Position numbers and translations under genes: made by a program
Shown here: positions 44,532 through 53,623 of the stretch, in pieces
How the letters are laid out: each line of letters starts with the position of its first letter
Position numbering within the stretch: the first letter of the stretch is position 1
Origin: Aldehydirespirator sp965203635
Lineage (GTDB): Bacteria; Actinomycetota; Acidimicrobiia; Acidimicrobiales; Aldehydirespiratoraceae
NCBI GenBank assembly: GCA_965203635.1
Contig: OZ241903.1
Span: forward strand, 2,108,001-2,172,000
Length of the DNA stretch: 64,000 bases
Direction of reading: 5' to 3'
Notes under the pieces: generated by a model
What the model was told of the DNA's origin: nothing
Databases searched by the model: none
What the model saw: only the letters and a program-made list of their open reading frames with translations

Positions 44532-47516
44532 GTGACCGGGCCGGGAGTCAGCCGGCGGGACGAGGCGGCCTCAGCCCGCAGCCTGGAACATGCTGCGGGA
44601 CCGGACTGCCTGGGACGCAGCGTGCTGGTGTCGCCGGGCCAGCCGGCGCCCGAGCCGTGGGCGCAGTGCCTCCGGGTGACTGTGGAGACGGGATCATCAG
44701 ATCCGGCAACGGGTCGGCGGTTGCGCTCGGCGTGGCACGGCCGCGAGCGGCTGGTGATCGAAGTCGACGGCCTGTTGCCCGGTGCCGAGCCGACGCTGGA
44801 GTCGCCGTGGTGGACGCTGCAACCTGGCACCACACTCGGCGACGAGGTCTGGCACCACCTGCTCGCGGCCAACGCGGTGGACGCAAGAGACCCAGACCGG
44901 CTGCGCTTCGCTCCCCGCGACCGCGCGCTGGAGGCCGGCGCCCGTCTCGCGGCTGCCGACCAGCCCGGCGATGTCGCCATCGAGGCCGGCAGTGCGTGGT
45001 GCGACGGCGGGCCGCTGGATTCGTTCGATCCTTCGGAGCTCCACGGTGCCGCACTGATACCGGCCGCCAACCTCTCGGTGGGCCGCCTGTCGGCCTTGCG
45101 CTCGTGCGAGCCCGTCGCTGACCTGGCACCCGACCAGCGTCGTGCCGTGGGACATCTTGGCGGCAGTGCCTGCATCGTGGCCCCGGCCGGGTCGGGCAAG
45201 ACCCGGGTGCTCACCGAGCGGGCCCGCTGGCTGGTCCGAGATCTGGGGGTGGCGCCGTCGGCGGTGTGCCTGGTGGCCTACAACGTGAGGGCCCGGGCTG
45301 AGATGCAGGAGCGCACCGCCGACCTCGCCGGCCTGGAGGTGCGGACCCTCAACAGCCTGGCGCTGGCGGTGTGCAACGGCTCCGGACCCTTCGCCCGGCC
45401 GGCCCGACACGGGCGGGTCGACGTGATCGGCGAACGAGACGTGCGCGACCTGCTGCACAACCTGGTGGGGGAGCGGGCGCCTCGGCGTCGCCGGAAGGCC
45501 ATGACCGACCCGTTGGCGGCCTGGGTCGAGGCTCTGAGCGCGTCCCGCCTGGGGTTGCGCGACCCCGCCGCGGTCGAGCACGACTACGCCCCCGACGTGC
45601 CCGGTTTCGCCGAGCTGGCTCCCGCCTACGCCGAGGCCCTCGACGAGCGGGGCGCCGTCGACTTCGACCATCAGATCATCAGAGCCATCGATGTGCTCCT
45701 GAGCGATCCGGCCGCCCGGGCCGCGGCCCGCCGGGCGTGCGGCGTGCTGCTGGTGGACGAGTTCCAGGACCTCACACCGGCTCATGTGCTGATGATCCGG
45801 CTGCTGGCTGGCCCGAGGGCCGACGTGTTCGGGGTGGGCGACGACGATCAGACCATCTACGGCTACTCGGGTGCCTCACCCCGGTGGCTGATCGAGTACG
45901 AGCGTTTCTTCCCCGGCGCGGCCCGCCACCTACTGGGCGTCAACTACCGCTGCCCGTCAGCGGTGGTGGAGGCGGCCTCCAACCTGCTGTCGCACAACGT
46001 CCACCGCATCGCCAAGGACATTTCGCCTCGCCCGGCCGGCGGCCGCACAACCCTCCCGCCTGGCTCCGACGAGCCCGAGCACACGGCCGGCCGGGACCCG
46101 GACGCCGTCCTCCGACCTGGCTCCGAGGAGCCCGAACGCAGGTCTGGGCTCAACGTCGGCCTGGACGCGGATGTCGCCCTCCGGCCGGAGGACGCCGCGG
46201 GCCGGTCCTTGGCGGTCGAGGCGGCCCGCGACGGCGGGGCGGCGGTGGTCGACCGGGTCAGGGCACTCATGGCCGGAGGCGCCGCAGCCAGGGACATCGC
46301 GGTGCTGACCAGGGTCAACAGCACGCTGCTGGCGCCCCAGATCCTGCTGTCGGAAGCCGGCATCGAGTGCATGGCCCCGGTCGGCCCGTGGTTCCTGGAG
46401 CGCACCGGCGTGGCGGCTGCATTGGCGTGGCTGCGCTTGGCCACCGCCGGATCAGCCCGGCTGCCCTCGGCCGCACTGGCCACCGCGGCCCGGCGCCCGC
46501 CCCGGGGCATCTCCCCCCGGGTGATCGAGTGGATCGCCGAGCAGCGCAATGTGGGCGCGCTCCGGCGGCTGGCGGGCCGCATCTCCGACGAGCGGACCTC
46601 CGAGCGAGTGGAGGACTTCGCCGACGAAATTGAGCGGCTCGGCGACATGGCCCGCGACGGCGCCGACACTCTGCGCCTGCTGGAGGCGGTACGGGACGGT
46701 ACGCAGCTCGGTGCCAGCCTCGACGAACGTCTCGACGCCTCCCGCCGGTCCGTGGACCGCTCCGCCCACGGCGACGACCTGCGGGCGCTGCTGTCGGTGG
46801 CGCCCCACTGCGCCGACCCGGCCGAGTTCGAGGACTGGCTGCGGGATCGTCTCACGGAGGGGCGCTCCGGCGGCGACGAGGGTGACTCCCGGCTCGGCCG
46901 CCCGTCGTGGGGCCGGGGCGTGCGCCTGGCCACCGTGCACCGGGTCAAGGGCCTGGAGTGGCCCCATGTGATCGTCCTGTCGGCCACCGAGGGCCTGATG
47001 CCGCACCGCCTGGCCAGCGACATCGAGGAGGAGCGGCGCGTCTTCCACGTGGCCCTCACCCGATGCTCGGAGTCGGTGCTGATAGTCGCCGACGGCCCGA
47101 AGTCCCCCTTCATCGCCGAGATGAGTTGGCGCTCGACGCTGCAACCCACGGGCATCCCCGCCGAACAGCCTGTCCATCCCGCACGCCACGCAGCCAAACC
47201 CGGGCCGCCCGCATCGGCCGGAGGCCGGGGCGCCACCGGATTGCCGTCGAAGGCCAAGAGCCCGCCCATCGATGAGTCGGCCGAGCCCGAAGCCGCCAAG
47301 ATGTTCGAACGGCTGCGGGCGTGGCGCCTGGAACGCAGTAAGGCGGATGGGGTGCCGGCGTTCGTGGTCTTCTCCGATGCCACGCTGCGCGAACTGGCCC
47401 GTCGCCGACCTGCCACCGACGAGGCTCTGCTGGCAGTGCCCGGCATCGGCCCGGCCAAGCTCACTGCTTACGGCGAAGCCCTCAAGTCGTTGCTGGCCGG
47501 ACCCGAGGGCGCCTAG
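44532..47516 (+). CDS. UvrD2-like SF1 DNA helicase with C-terminal HRDC domain
   Basis: A 994-aa helicase resembling actinobacterial UvrD2. After an unrecognised N-terminal extension of about 210 residues come Walker A VAPAGSGKTRVLTERARWL (about 218), motif II LLVDEFQDLTPAH (about 408), GVGDDDQTIYGYSGA, motif IV-type region VNYRCPSAVVEAA and motif V/VI VRLATVHRVKGLEWPHVIVL with HVALTRCSE. The C-terminal 70 residues form an HRDC domain (FVVFSDATLRELARRRPATDEALLAVPGIGPAKLTAYGEAL). The GTG at 44532 follows a family B repeat. The stop overlaps the converging DUF2510 gene in CTAG. 3'-5' unwinding in repair is expected from the family. Confidence 0.9.
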   Translation: MTGPGVSRRDEAASARSLEHAAGPDCLGRSVLVSPGQPAPEPWAQCLRVTVETGSSDPATGRRLRSAWHGRERLVIEVDGLLPGAEPTLESPWWTLQPGTTLGDEVWHHLLAANAVDARDPDRLRFAPRDRALEAGARLAAADQPGDVAIEAGSAWCDGGPLDSFDPSELHGAALIPAANLSVGRLSALRSCEPVADLAPDQRRAVGHLGGSACIVAPAGSGKTRVLTERARWLVRDLGVAPSAVCLVAYNVRARAEMQERTADLAGLEVRTLNSLALAVCNGSGPFARPARHGRVDVIGERDVRDLLHNLVGERAPRRRRKAMTDPLAAWVEALSASRLGLRDPAAVEHDYAPDVPGFAELAPAYAEALDERGAVDFDHQIIRAIDVLLSDPAARAAARRACGVLLVDEFQDLTPAHVLMIRLLAGPRADVFGVGDDDQTIYGYSGASPRWLIEYERFFPGAARHLLGVNYRCPSAVVEAASNLLSHNVHRIAKDISPRPAGGRTTLPPGSDEPEHTAGRDPDAVLRPGSEEPERRSGLNVGLDADVALRPEDAAGRSLAVEAARDGGAAVVDRVRALMAGGAAARDIAVLTRVNSTLLAPQILLSEAGIECMAPVGPWFLERTGVAAALAWLRLATAGSARLPSAALATAARRPPRGISPRVIEWIAEQRNVGALRRLAGRISDERTSERVEDFADEIERLGDMARDGADTLRLLEAVRDGTQLGASLDERLDASRRSVDRSAHGDDLRALLSVAPHCADPAEFEDWLRDRLTEGRSGGDEGDSRLGRPSWGRGVRLATVHRVKGLEWPHVIVLSATEGLMPHRLASDIEEERRVFHVALTRCSESVLIVADGPKSPFIAEMSWRSTLQPTGIPAEQPVHPARHAAKPGPPASAGGRGATGLPSKAKSPPIDESAEPEAAKMFERLRAWRLERSKADGVPAFVVFSDATLRELARRRPATDEALLAVPGIGPAKLTAYGEALKSLLAGPEGA

Positions 47517-48640
47517 TCCGTTGGCGAGGAGACTGACCGGGTGGCGTCGGCGTGCTCGCCGCCCAAGTCGTGGTAGAGGATGAAGAGGGCGATGAGGATG
47601 AGAGTCTCGGGCAGCACGCTAAGCACGTAGAGCGTCACGGTCTCCAGCGGCGCAGCGAGGAGCCCGGCGAGGGCGGCGACGAGCACGACCACGGTCGCCG
47701 CGATCGCGAAGAGGGCGAGCAGCAGGACCGTTCGACCGAGCGTCGCCCCGTATGAGCCTCTCAACAGGCTCCTGGCATAGAGCATCGACGGCTCGGACGG
47801 CCCCACCGCGGCGGTCATCAGTGTGACCAGCGCCACCGGCATCGCACCGACGATCGCGGCCGCGGCCGCCAGAGCCGACGGTATGCCGAACACCGCTCCC
47901 GGCAATCCTGACGCGACGGTCGCCACGCTGGTGACGAAGGAGGCCACCATCCACGCGGCCGTCAGCATGACCAGGAGCATCAGCCCCACGCCGACGATGC
48001 GCAGCACTCGCCGCAGACCGGCGAGAAGAGCCGGGGCGACCGTGGCGGGCTGGTGGGCCAGCAGCCGCATGACGAGATGCCCGAGCGCCGCGAACTGGAC
48101 GATGGTGACCACGCCCGCCGCGAGTCCCCCGATCGCCATCAGCAGAACACCGCCTCCGAGGGTCGATGGGCTCAGGCTCCCCACGCGGTCCCACACATGG
48201 CTCCAGCGCTCCAGCACGCTGTCCCGGCGGCCATCGGGCGCGGGTCCGGCATTTACGGAATCGGGACCCAACGTCTGAAGAACCTCATACCAGGGGTCTT
48301 CGTGCACCGGTCCGGTGTCCTCGGACTCGGGATCGGGCGTCTGAATCTCGTCGAGCGGGGCGGTGAGGGTGTCACCGAACACGGTGTCGAATCCCACCCG
48401 GACCAACTGCTCGCCGCCGAAGGCTACGACGGCCGCGAGCGTGTAGATGACCACGAACGGCCGCCAGTTGGCTGCGAACAGCCTCCCTGTGCCGGTCAGC
48501 AGACCAGAGATGCCACGATGCCCCGAACCGGCGCTGCGCCCGGGCGACTGATGGTCGGTCCACTGCGAGCCGTCCCAGTACCGGTGCTGGGCAGGGTCTT
48601 CAGGATCGGTGTACCAGCCGGGCGGCGGCAGGTCGCTCAC
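47513..48640 (-). CDS. DUF2510 membrane protein, paralog 2
   Basis: A 375-aa paralog of the 42606 gene. The N-terminal DUF2510 module is almost identical (PPPGWYTDPEDPAQHRYWDGSQWTDH). Six or more hydrophobic segments follow, including LLMAIGGLAAGVVTIVQFAAL and GVGLMLLVMLTAAWMVASF; an extracytoplasmic acidic loop lies at about residues 95-150. It ends LFILYHDLGGEHADATR, like paralog 1. Two copies flank the pterin-domain and uvrD2 genes on the opposite strand, which suggests an old segmental duplication. Start GTG 48640. Confidence 0.8.
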   Translation of the reverse strand: MSDLPPPGWYTDPEDPAQHRYWDGSQWTDHQSPGRSAGSGHRGISGLLTGTGRLFAANWRPFVVIYTLAAVVAFGGEQLVRVGFDTVFGDTLTAPLDEIQTPDPESEDTGPVHEDPWYEVLQTLGPDSVNAGPAPDGRRDSVLERWSHVWDRVGSLSPSTLGGGVLLMAIGGLAAGVVTIVQFAALGHLVMRLLAHQPATVAPALLAGLRRVLRIVGVGLMLLVMLTAAWMVASFVTSVATVASGLPGAVFGIPSALAAAAAIVGAMPVALVTLMTAAVGPSEPSMLYARSLLRGSYGATLGRTVLLLALFAIAATVVVLVAALAGLLAAPLETVTLYVLSVLPETLILIALFILYHDLGGEHADATRSVSSPTD

Positions 48641-48720
48641 AGTCGGGACAGTACCCGTCGCGATGTGCAGATGGCCGTGCCTCCTGTGGCTAGATCGGGA
48701 GGGGAGCCGGGGTTGGCCGC

Positions 48721-48766
48721 GAACTGGCAGCGTCCTGCGCGGATGGCGTGCATTCTGTTGCCAGTC
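48721..48766 (+). repeat. Family B hairpin repeat, copy 4 (diverged)
   Basis: The arms are GAACTGGCAGC and GTTGCCAGTC. Where copy 1 has a T-A pair and copy 3 a T-G pair, this copy has C-G, completing a compensatory change. It lies in the 154-base gap between the DUF2510 gene and sufU. Confidence 0.75.
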
Positions 48767-48794
48767 GGACGCGGCGCCCGCGGCCCGGTCCGGC

Positions 48795-49283
48795 TCAGGC
48801 GAAGGTTTCGTCGAGGGCTTCGACCAGGGTGTTCCACGACAGGGTGGCGCATTTGATGCGCACGGGGAACTTGACCACGCCCCTCAGGGCCTCCAGATCG
48901 CCGAGTTTCACGTCGCGGTGCCCGTTGCCGCCGTCACCGTCGTCGTCCAGATCGTCTCCGCGGCCGCCGATCCCGGTTCCGTGGATGGACATCATGTGCT
49001 TGAAGGCCCGCACCAGCCGCCGCACCTCGGCCACTTTGCGACCCTTGACCGCGGTGGACATCATCGACGCCGACGATTGGCTTATCGAGCACCCTTGTCC
49101 ACCGGTGGACACGTCCGTGATCACCCCGTCGCTGACTTCCACGTAGACGACCACCTCGTCTCCGCAGAGCGGGTTGAAGCCCACGGCCTGAACCGCGGGC
49201 GGCACCTCCAACTCGCCGCGGTTGCGGGGGTTGCGGTAGTGGTCGAGGATGATCTCGCGGTACAGGTCCTCCAGCCGGGCCAT
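48795..49283 (-). CDS. sufU: Sulfur-transfer protein SufU
   Basis: A 162-aa Zn-dependent sulfurtransferase that accepts sulfur from SufS. The sequence shows LYREIILDHYRNPRNRGEL, then FNPLCGDEVVVYVEV with Cys and Asp ligands, GQGCSISQSSASMM with the second Cys, and RIKCATLSWNTL with the third. An acidic Gly-rich loop (GGRGDDLDDDGDGGNGHRD) interrupts the region before the last Cys and is longer than usual. The ATG at 49283 starts 12 bases after sufS. It forms the unit sufC-sufS-sufU. Confidence 0.95.
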   Translation of the reverse strand: MARLEDLYREIILDHYRNPRNRGELEVPPAVQAVGFNPLCGDEVVVYVEVSDGVITDVSTGGQGCSISQSSASMMSTAVKGRKVAEVRRLVRAFKHMMSIHGTGIGGRGDDLDDDGDGGNGHRDVKLGDLEALRGVVKFPVRIKCATLSWNTLVEALDETFA

Positions 49284-49295
49284 GGCTCTCTCCCG

Positions 49296-50539
49296 CTACC
49301 CGAGGAAGAACTCACCGGCCGCGTCGAGAGCGTCGGCCAGGGCGTCCACGTCGGACGTGTCGTTGTACACGTAGAGGGATGCCCGGGTGGTGGCCGGCAC
49401 CCCGAGATGCCGCATCAGCGGCTTGGCGCAGTGATGGCCGGCCCGCACGCACACGCCGCGGTCGTCGAGCACCTGCGACAGGTCGTGGGGGTGGATGTCC
49501 CGGAAGCTCATCGACAGCACGCCACCCCTGCAGGCCGGTTCGGACGGGCCGTGAACCGCGAGGTCCGGGCCGTAGCGCTCCTCGAGCGTGCGCAGCGCAT
49601 AGGCCGTGAGGCTGACCTCGTGCTCGCGCACCCGGTCCATACCCAAGCCGTCGAGGTACTCGACGGCGGCGCCTAGTCCGATGATCTCCGCGATGGGCGG
49701 GGTCCCGGCCTCGAACTTGTGGGGGATGTGGTTGGGCAAGAAGCCGTCCTTGCGCACATCCAGGATCATCTCGCCACCCCCGAGGAACGGCGGCATCGCC
49801 TCCAGCAGCTCGGCTCGGGCCCACAACACCCCGATGCCGGTCGGTCCGCACATCTTGTGGCCGGTGAAGCCCAGGAAGTCGGCCCCCAGCGCCTGCACGT
49901 CGGTCGGCAGGTGAGGCACGTACTGGGCCGCGTCCACCAGCACCAGCGCCCCGGCGTCATGGGCGGCGTCGGCCAGGTGTCGTATCGGGTTGAGCGTGCC
50001 CAGCACGTTGCTCATGGCGGTCACGCCCAGGAGCTTGGCCCCATCCAGGAGCCGGTCGAGGTTGGCGAGATCGAGCTGGCCGTCGGCTCCGACGCCGATC
50101 CAGCGGAGCTCGAAGCCCTTCTCCGCCGCCATGATGTGCCAGGGGACGATGTTGGCGTGGTGCTCCATCTCGGTGATCACCACCGCGTCACCCGGCCCGA
50201 GGTTGGCCCCTCCCCACGATCGGGCCACCAGGTTCATCGCCTCGGTGACGTTCTTGGTGAACACGATCTCGTCGGCGGACGGCGCGTTCACGAACCGGGC
50301 GACCCCCACTCGGGACGCCTCCATGGCCTCGGTGGCCTGGGCTGCGATCTCATAGGCGCCCCGGTGCACGTTGGCGTTGATCGTCTCGTAGTAGCTGTTC
50401 ATGGCGTCCAGCACGCAGCGGGGCTTCTGCGACGATGCGGCCGAATCCAAGTAGACGATGGGCCGGCCGTGGACGTGACGCTCCAGTAGCGGGAACTGCG
50501 CCTTCGTCACCGCTCCGAGCCGGTCGCCGGTGCCGGCGG

Positions 50540-50543
<4 letters not shown>
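49296..50543 (-). CDS. sufS: Cysteine desulfurase SufS
   Basis: A 415-aa PLP-dependent group II cysteine desulfurase that supplies sulfur to Fe-S assembly. N-terminal IVYLDSAASSQKPRCVLDAM is typical. The PLP lysine is in DFLGFTGHKMCGPTGIGVLW, and the catalytic Cys loop with RAGHHCAKPLMRHLG near the C-terminus. The ATG at 50543 overlaps the sufC stop by four bases; the longer open frame is antisense shadow. The same enzyme class also can provide selenide from selenocysteine, which is relevant for the selenoproteins of this genome, but no specific evidence links it. Confidence 0.96.
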
Positions 50544-51304
<761 letters not shown>

Positions 51305-51398
51305 ATCCTACGGCCCGCGGTGGGTACTACGGCGTGGCCGAATAGCGGAGGCAGCCCGATAGCTTGGCGGCGACGTTCGATCCGCAGGAGAGTCCCAC

Positions 51399-52514
51399 GT
51401 GAACTTCGCATTCACCGACGAGCAGGAGCAGCTCAGAGAATTCGTTCGCAGCTTCCTCGAGGAGAAGTCGCCCGAGTCCGCGGTGCGCGACCAGATGGAC
51501 ACCGAGCGCGGCTTCGACCCCGATGTCTGGGCCCAGATGTCCGAGCAGATGGGCCTCCCCGCCCTGACGATCCCCGAGGCCTACGGCGGCCAGGGGTTCA
51601 CCTGCGTGGAGCAGGTGGTCGTGCTCGAGGAGATGGGTCGGGCATTGCTCTGCGCGCCGTACTTCTCCTCCGCCGTGCTGGCCGCCAACACGCTGATGCA
51701 CTCCGGCGACGAAGCGGCCAAGCAGGCCCACCTCGGGGGCATCGCCTCGGGCGAGACCAGGGCCACGCTGGCCTTCACCGAGCAGAACGGCCGCTGGGAC
51801 GAGCCCGGGATCACCATGGTGGCCTCGCCGGACAACGGCACGTGGCGCCTCGACGGGGTCAAGATGTATGTCCTCGACGGCCATACCGCCAACCTGATAG
51901 TCGTCGCGGCCCGCACCGCCGGCGGCGTCTCGCTGTTCACCGTGGATCCGGACGCCGACGGTCTCGACCGCACCGCCCTGTCGACCATGGACCAGACCCG
52001 CAAGCAGGCCAAGCTCACCTTCGAAGGGGTGGAGGCCACGCTCGTCGGCGTCGAGGGACAGGGCTGGCCGGTGCTGGAGACCGTGCTCGACCTGGCCGCG
52101 GTGGCTCTGGCGGCCGAGCAGGTGGGCGGCGCCCAGCGCTGCCTGGACATGTCGGTGGAGTACGCCAAGGTCCGGGTGCAGTTCGGCCGTCCCATCGGCT
52201 CGTTCCAGGCGATCAAGCACAAGTGTGCCGACATGCTCCTGGAGGTCGAGTCGGCCAAGTCCGCGGCCTACTACGCGGGCTGGTGCGCGGCGGAGATGAA
52301 CGACGAGCTGCCCCAGGTTGCGTCGCTGGCCAAGAGCTACTGCTCGGAGGCCTATTTCCACGCGGCGGCCGAGAACATCCAGATCCACGGAGGGATCGGC
52401 TTCACCTGGGAGCACCCGGCGCACCTCTACTTCAAGCGGGCCAAGAGCTCGGAGCTCCTCTTCGGCGACCCGACGTACCACCGGGAGCTGCTGGCCCAGC
52501 GCATCGGTCTCTAG
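51399..52514 (+). CDS. Acyl-CoA dehydrogenase family protein
   Basis: A 371-aa FAD-dependent acyl-CoA dehydrogenase. N-terminal FTDEQEQLREFVRSFLEEKSPES, mid-domain ATLAFTEQNGRWDEPGITM and VKMYVLDGHTANLIVVAARTAGG, and C-terminal YAKVRVQFGRPIGSFQAIKHKCADM and IQIHGGIGFTWEHPAHLYFKRA are typical. The catalytic base expected in the C-terminal region is not certain: the Glu of the usual QxxGGxG-YxxE helix is replaced by a context reading TWEHPAH, as in several actinobacterial steroid- or fatty-acid-type homologs. The GTG start follows GGAGAG. Its TAG stop opens a family A repeat. Substrate unknown. Confidence 0.88.
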   Translation: MNFAFTDEQEQLREFVRSFLEEKSPESAVRDQMDTERGFDPDVWAQMSEQMGLPALTIPEAYGGQGFTCVEQVVVLEEMGRALLCAPYFSSAVLAANTLMHSGDEAAKQAHLGGIASGETRATLAFTEQNGRWDEPGITMVASPDNGTWRLDGVKMYVLDGHTANLIVVAARTAGGVSLFTVDPDADGLDRTALSTMDQTRKQAKLTFEGVEATLVGVEGQGWPVLETVLDLAAVALAAEQVGGAQRCLDMSVEYAKVRVQFGRPIGSFQAIKHKCADMLLEVESAKSAAYYAGWCAAEMNDELPQVASLAKSYCSEAYFHAAAENIQIHGGIGFTWEHPAHLYFKRAKSSELLFGDPTYHRELLAQRIGL

Positions 52515-52616
52515 AGGCCGAGCGTGCGAGGCCCCTGGGCCCGAGCGGCCCGTGAGCGCAGCGAACAGGAGCGGGCACGGCCCGAGCGGCCCGTGAGCGC
52601 AGCGAACAAGAGCGGG
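52512..52616 (+). repeat. Family A intergenic repeat, copy 7 (two tandem cores)
   Basis: The element begins with the acyl-CoA dehydrogenase stop (TAGAGGCCGAGC) and contains two core units, each with GTGAGCGCAGCGAACA(G/A)GAG, ending 26 bases before the next gene. Together with the inverted copy at 53108 it brackets the small gene 52643-53089. Confidence 0.9.
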
Positions 52617-52642
52617 AGAACCGGCGTCCGAGCGTCGGCGAC

Positions 52643-53089
52643 GTGATCTGGCTGATCGCTGCGGTCGGCTTGGCTGCCGTGGTGGTGATCGCCTTCGTGT
52701 CGGTGGGGATCGCGGTCGGGCGCCTGGAGCAGGAGACCGCGCCGTCGGTGTACCGGCTGTCGGACGCGGTGGACTATGTGGCCGACCGCCTGCCCGACGA
52801 GGTGACCGCCCGGGTCAGCTACGACGATGTCAGGACCGTGCTCGGATGGCACCTCGACTGGTTCGCCGCGGTCGGCCTCGCGACCTCCCACGGTCTCGAG
52901 TTGGGAGACCCAGCGGTGGCCGTGGGGGACATGGCCGTGGCCGACACCGACGCGGCCTGCGACGCCGTGGTGGCCCGATCTCTGGAGCAGGGAGGGCCCG
53001 ACCCGGTGGACGTGGTGTGCATCCTCGAAGTGCAGTTCTCCTATCTGGCCGAGATCGGCGCAGTCAGCGCAGGCGAGCCCCCCCATTAG
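52643..53089 (+). CDS. Small membrane-anchored hypothetical protein
   Basis: A 148-aa protein with one N-terminal membrane helix (IWLIAAVGLAAVVVIAFVSVGIAVG) and a soluble acidic part (DAVDYVADRLPDEVTARVSYDDVRTVLGWHLDWF). No catalytic motif is recognised. Starts with GTG at 52643. It is flanked by family A repeats in opposite orientations, which could reflect repeat spread around it rather than mobility. Similar small anchored proteins next to acyl-CoA dehydrogenases are not something I can name. Confidence 0.6.
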   Translation: MIWLIAAVGLAAVVVIAFVSVGIAVGRLEQETAPSVYRLSDAVDYVADRLPDEVTARVSYDDVRTVLGWHLDWFAAVGLATSHGLELGDPAVAVGDMAVADTDAACDAVVARSLEQGGPDPVDVVCILEVQFSYLAEIGAVSAGEPPH

Positions 53090-53107
53090 TGATGCAGCGT
53101 GCCGAAT

Positions 53108-53302
53108 CCCGCTCTTGTTCGCTGCGCTCACGGGCCGCTCGGGCCGTAGGTTCCGCTCTTGTTCGCTTCGCTCACGGGCCGCTCGGGCCGTAGGTTCCGC
53201 TCTTGTTCGCTTCGCTCACGGGCCGCTCGGGCCGTAGGTTCCGCTCTTGTTCGCTTCGCTCACGGGCCGCTCGGGCCCGGGGGCCTCGCAAGCTCGGCCT
53301 CT
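53108..53302 (-). repeat. Family A intergenic repeat, copy 8 (four tandem cores, inverted)
   Basis: Four near-identical core units of about 47 bp in minus orientation; three share GTAGGTTCCGCTCTTGTTCG on the plus strand. This is the only copy whose orientation opposes both neighbouring genes. Three of the four have a changed base (TTCGCTTCGC in place of TTCGCTGCGC), indicating local tandem duplication of one variant. Confidence 0.9.
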
Positions 53303-53560
53303 GGCCCGGTGCTTGGCTAATGGAGCGGATTGTGGTTGACTGGTGCCACCAAGGAAAGGAGGTGGTCCAACTGAGTGCTTTATGCTTTGTGACCTTGGAG
53401 GTGGCTGGCCGCTAGCTACGGCAAGCTGGACCGACTGGCGAATCCCCGCCAGCTCCACCCCTGGACCCGAGCCGCCGGACCTTGTCACATCCGGCCAGGC
53501 ACCGCAGCCATCTCGGCTGTGAGTGTGCGAGGCTCGACCGGGATTTCCGGCAGAAACGAC
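53303..53560 (+). other. AT-richer gap with strong Shine-Dalgarno-like site and hairpin
   Basis: No confident gene. AAAGGAGGTG at 53355-53364 is an ideal anti-16S match. It lies 10 bases before a GTG that opens a five-codon frame (GTG at 53375, stop 53392) and 17 bases before an ATG opening a 46-codon frame (53382-53522). CTGGCG and CGCCAG form a six-bp hairpin around AATCCC near 53437-53454. The pattern could be a leader peptide, a small protein, or a structured RNA upstream of the hydrolase gene. Confidence 0.35.
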
Positions 53561-53592
53561 CAGTGGGGCGGGCCTTCCGGCCCGCCCCACTG
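53561..53592 (+). terminator. Perfect 14-bp hairpin
   Basis: CAGTGGGGCGGGCC (53561-53574) pairs perfectly with GGCCCGCCCCACTG (53579-53592) around a TTCC loop. There is no T-run, but high-GC actinobacteria often use such hairpins as terminators. It lies 31 bases upstream of the hydrolase ATG, so it would either end transcription from the preceding gap or regulate the hydrolase. Confidence 0.6.
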
Positions 53593-53623
53593 CGCGTCCG
53601 TCCACGCCGATACGGTGAGCCCG

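Noticed and set aside
52512..53302. Composite transposon around the 148-aa gene
   Set aside because: No transposase, no target-site duplication seen, and the same repeats occur singly between housekeeping genes.
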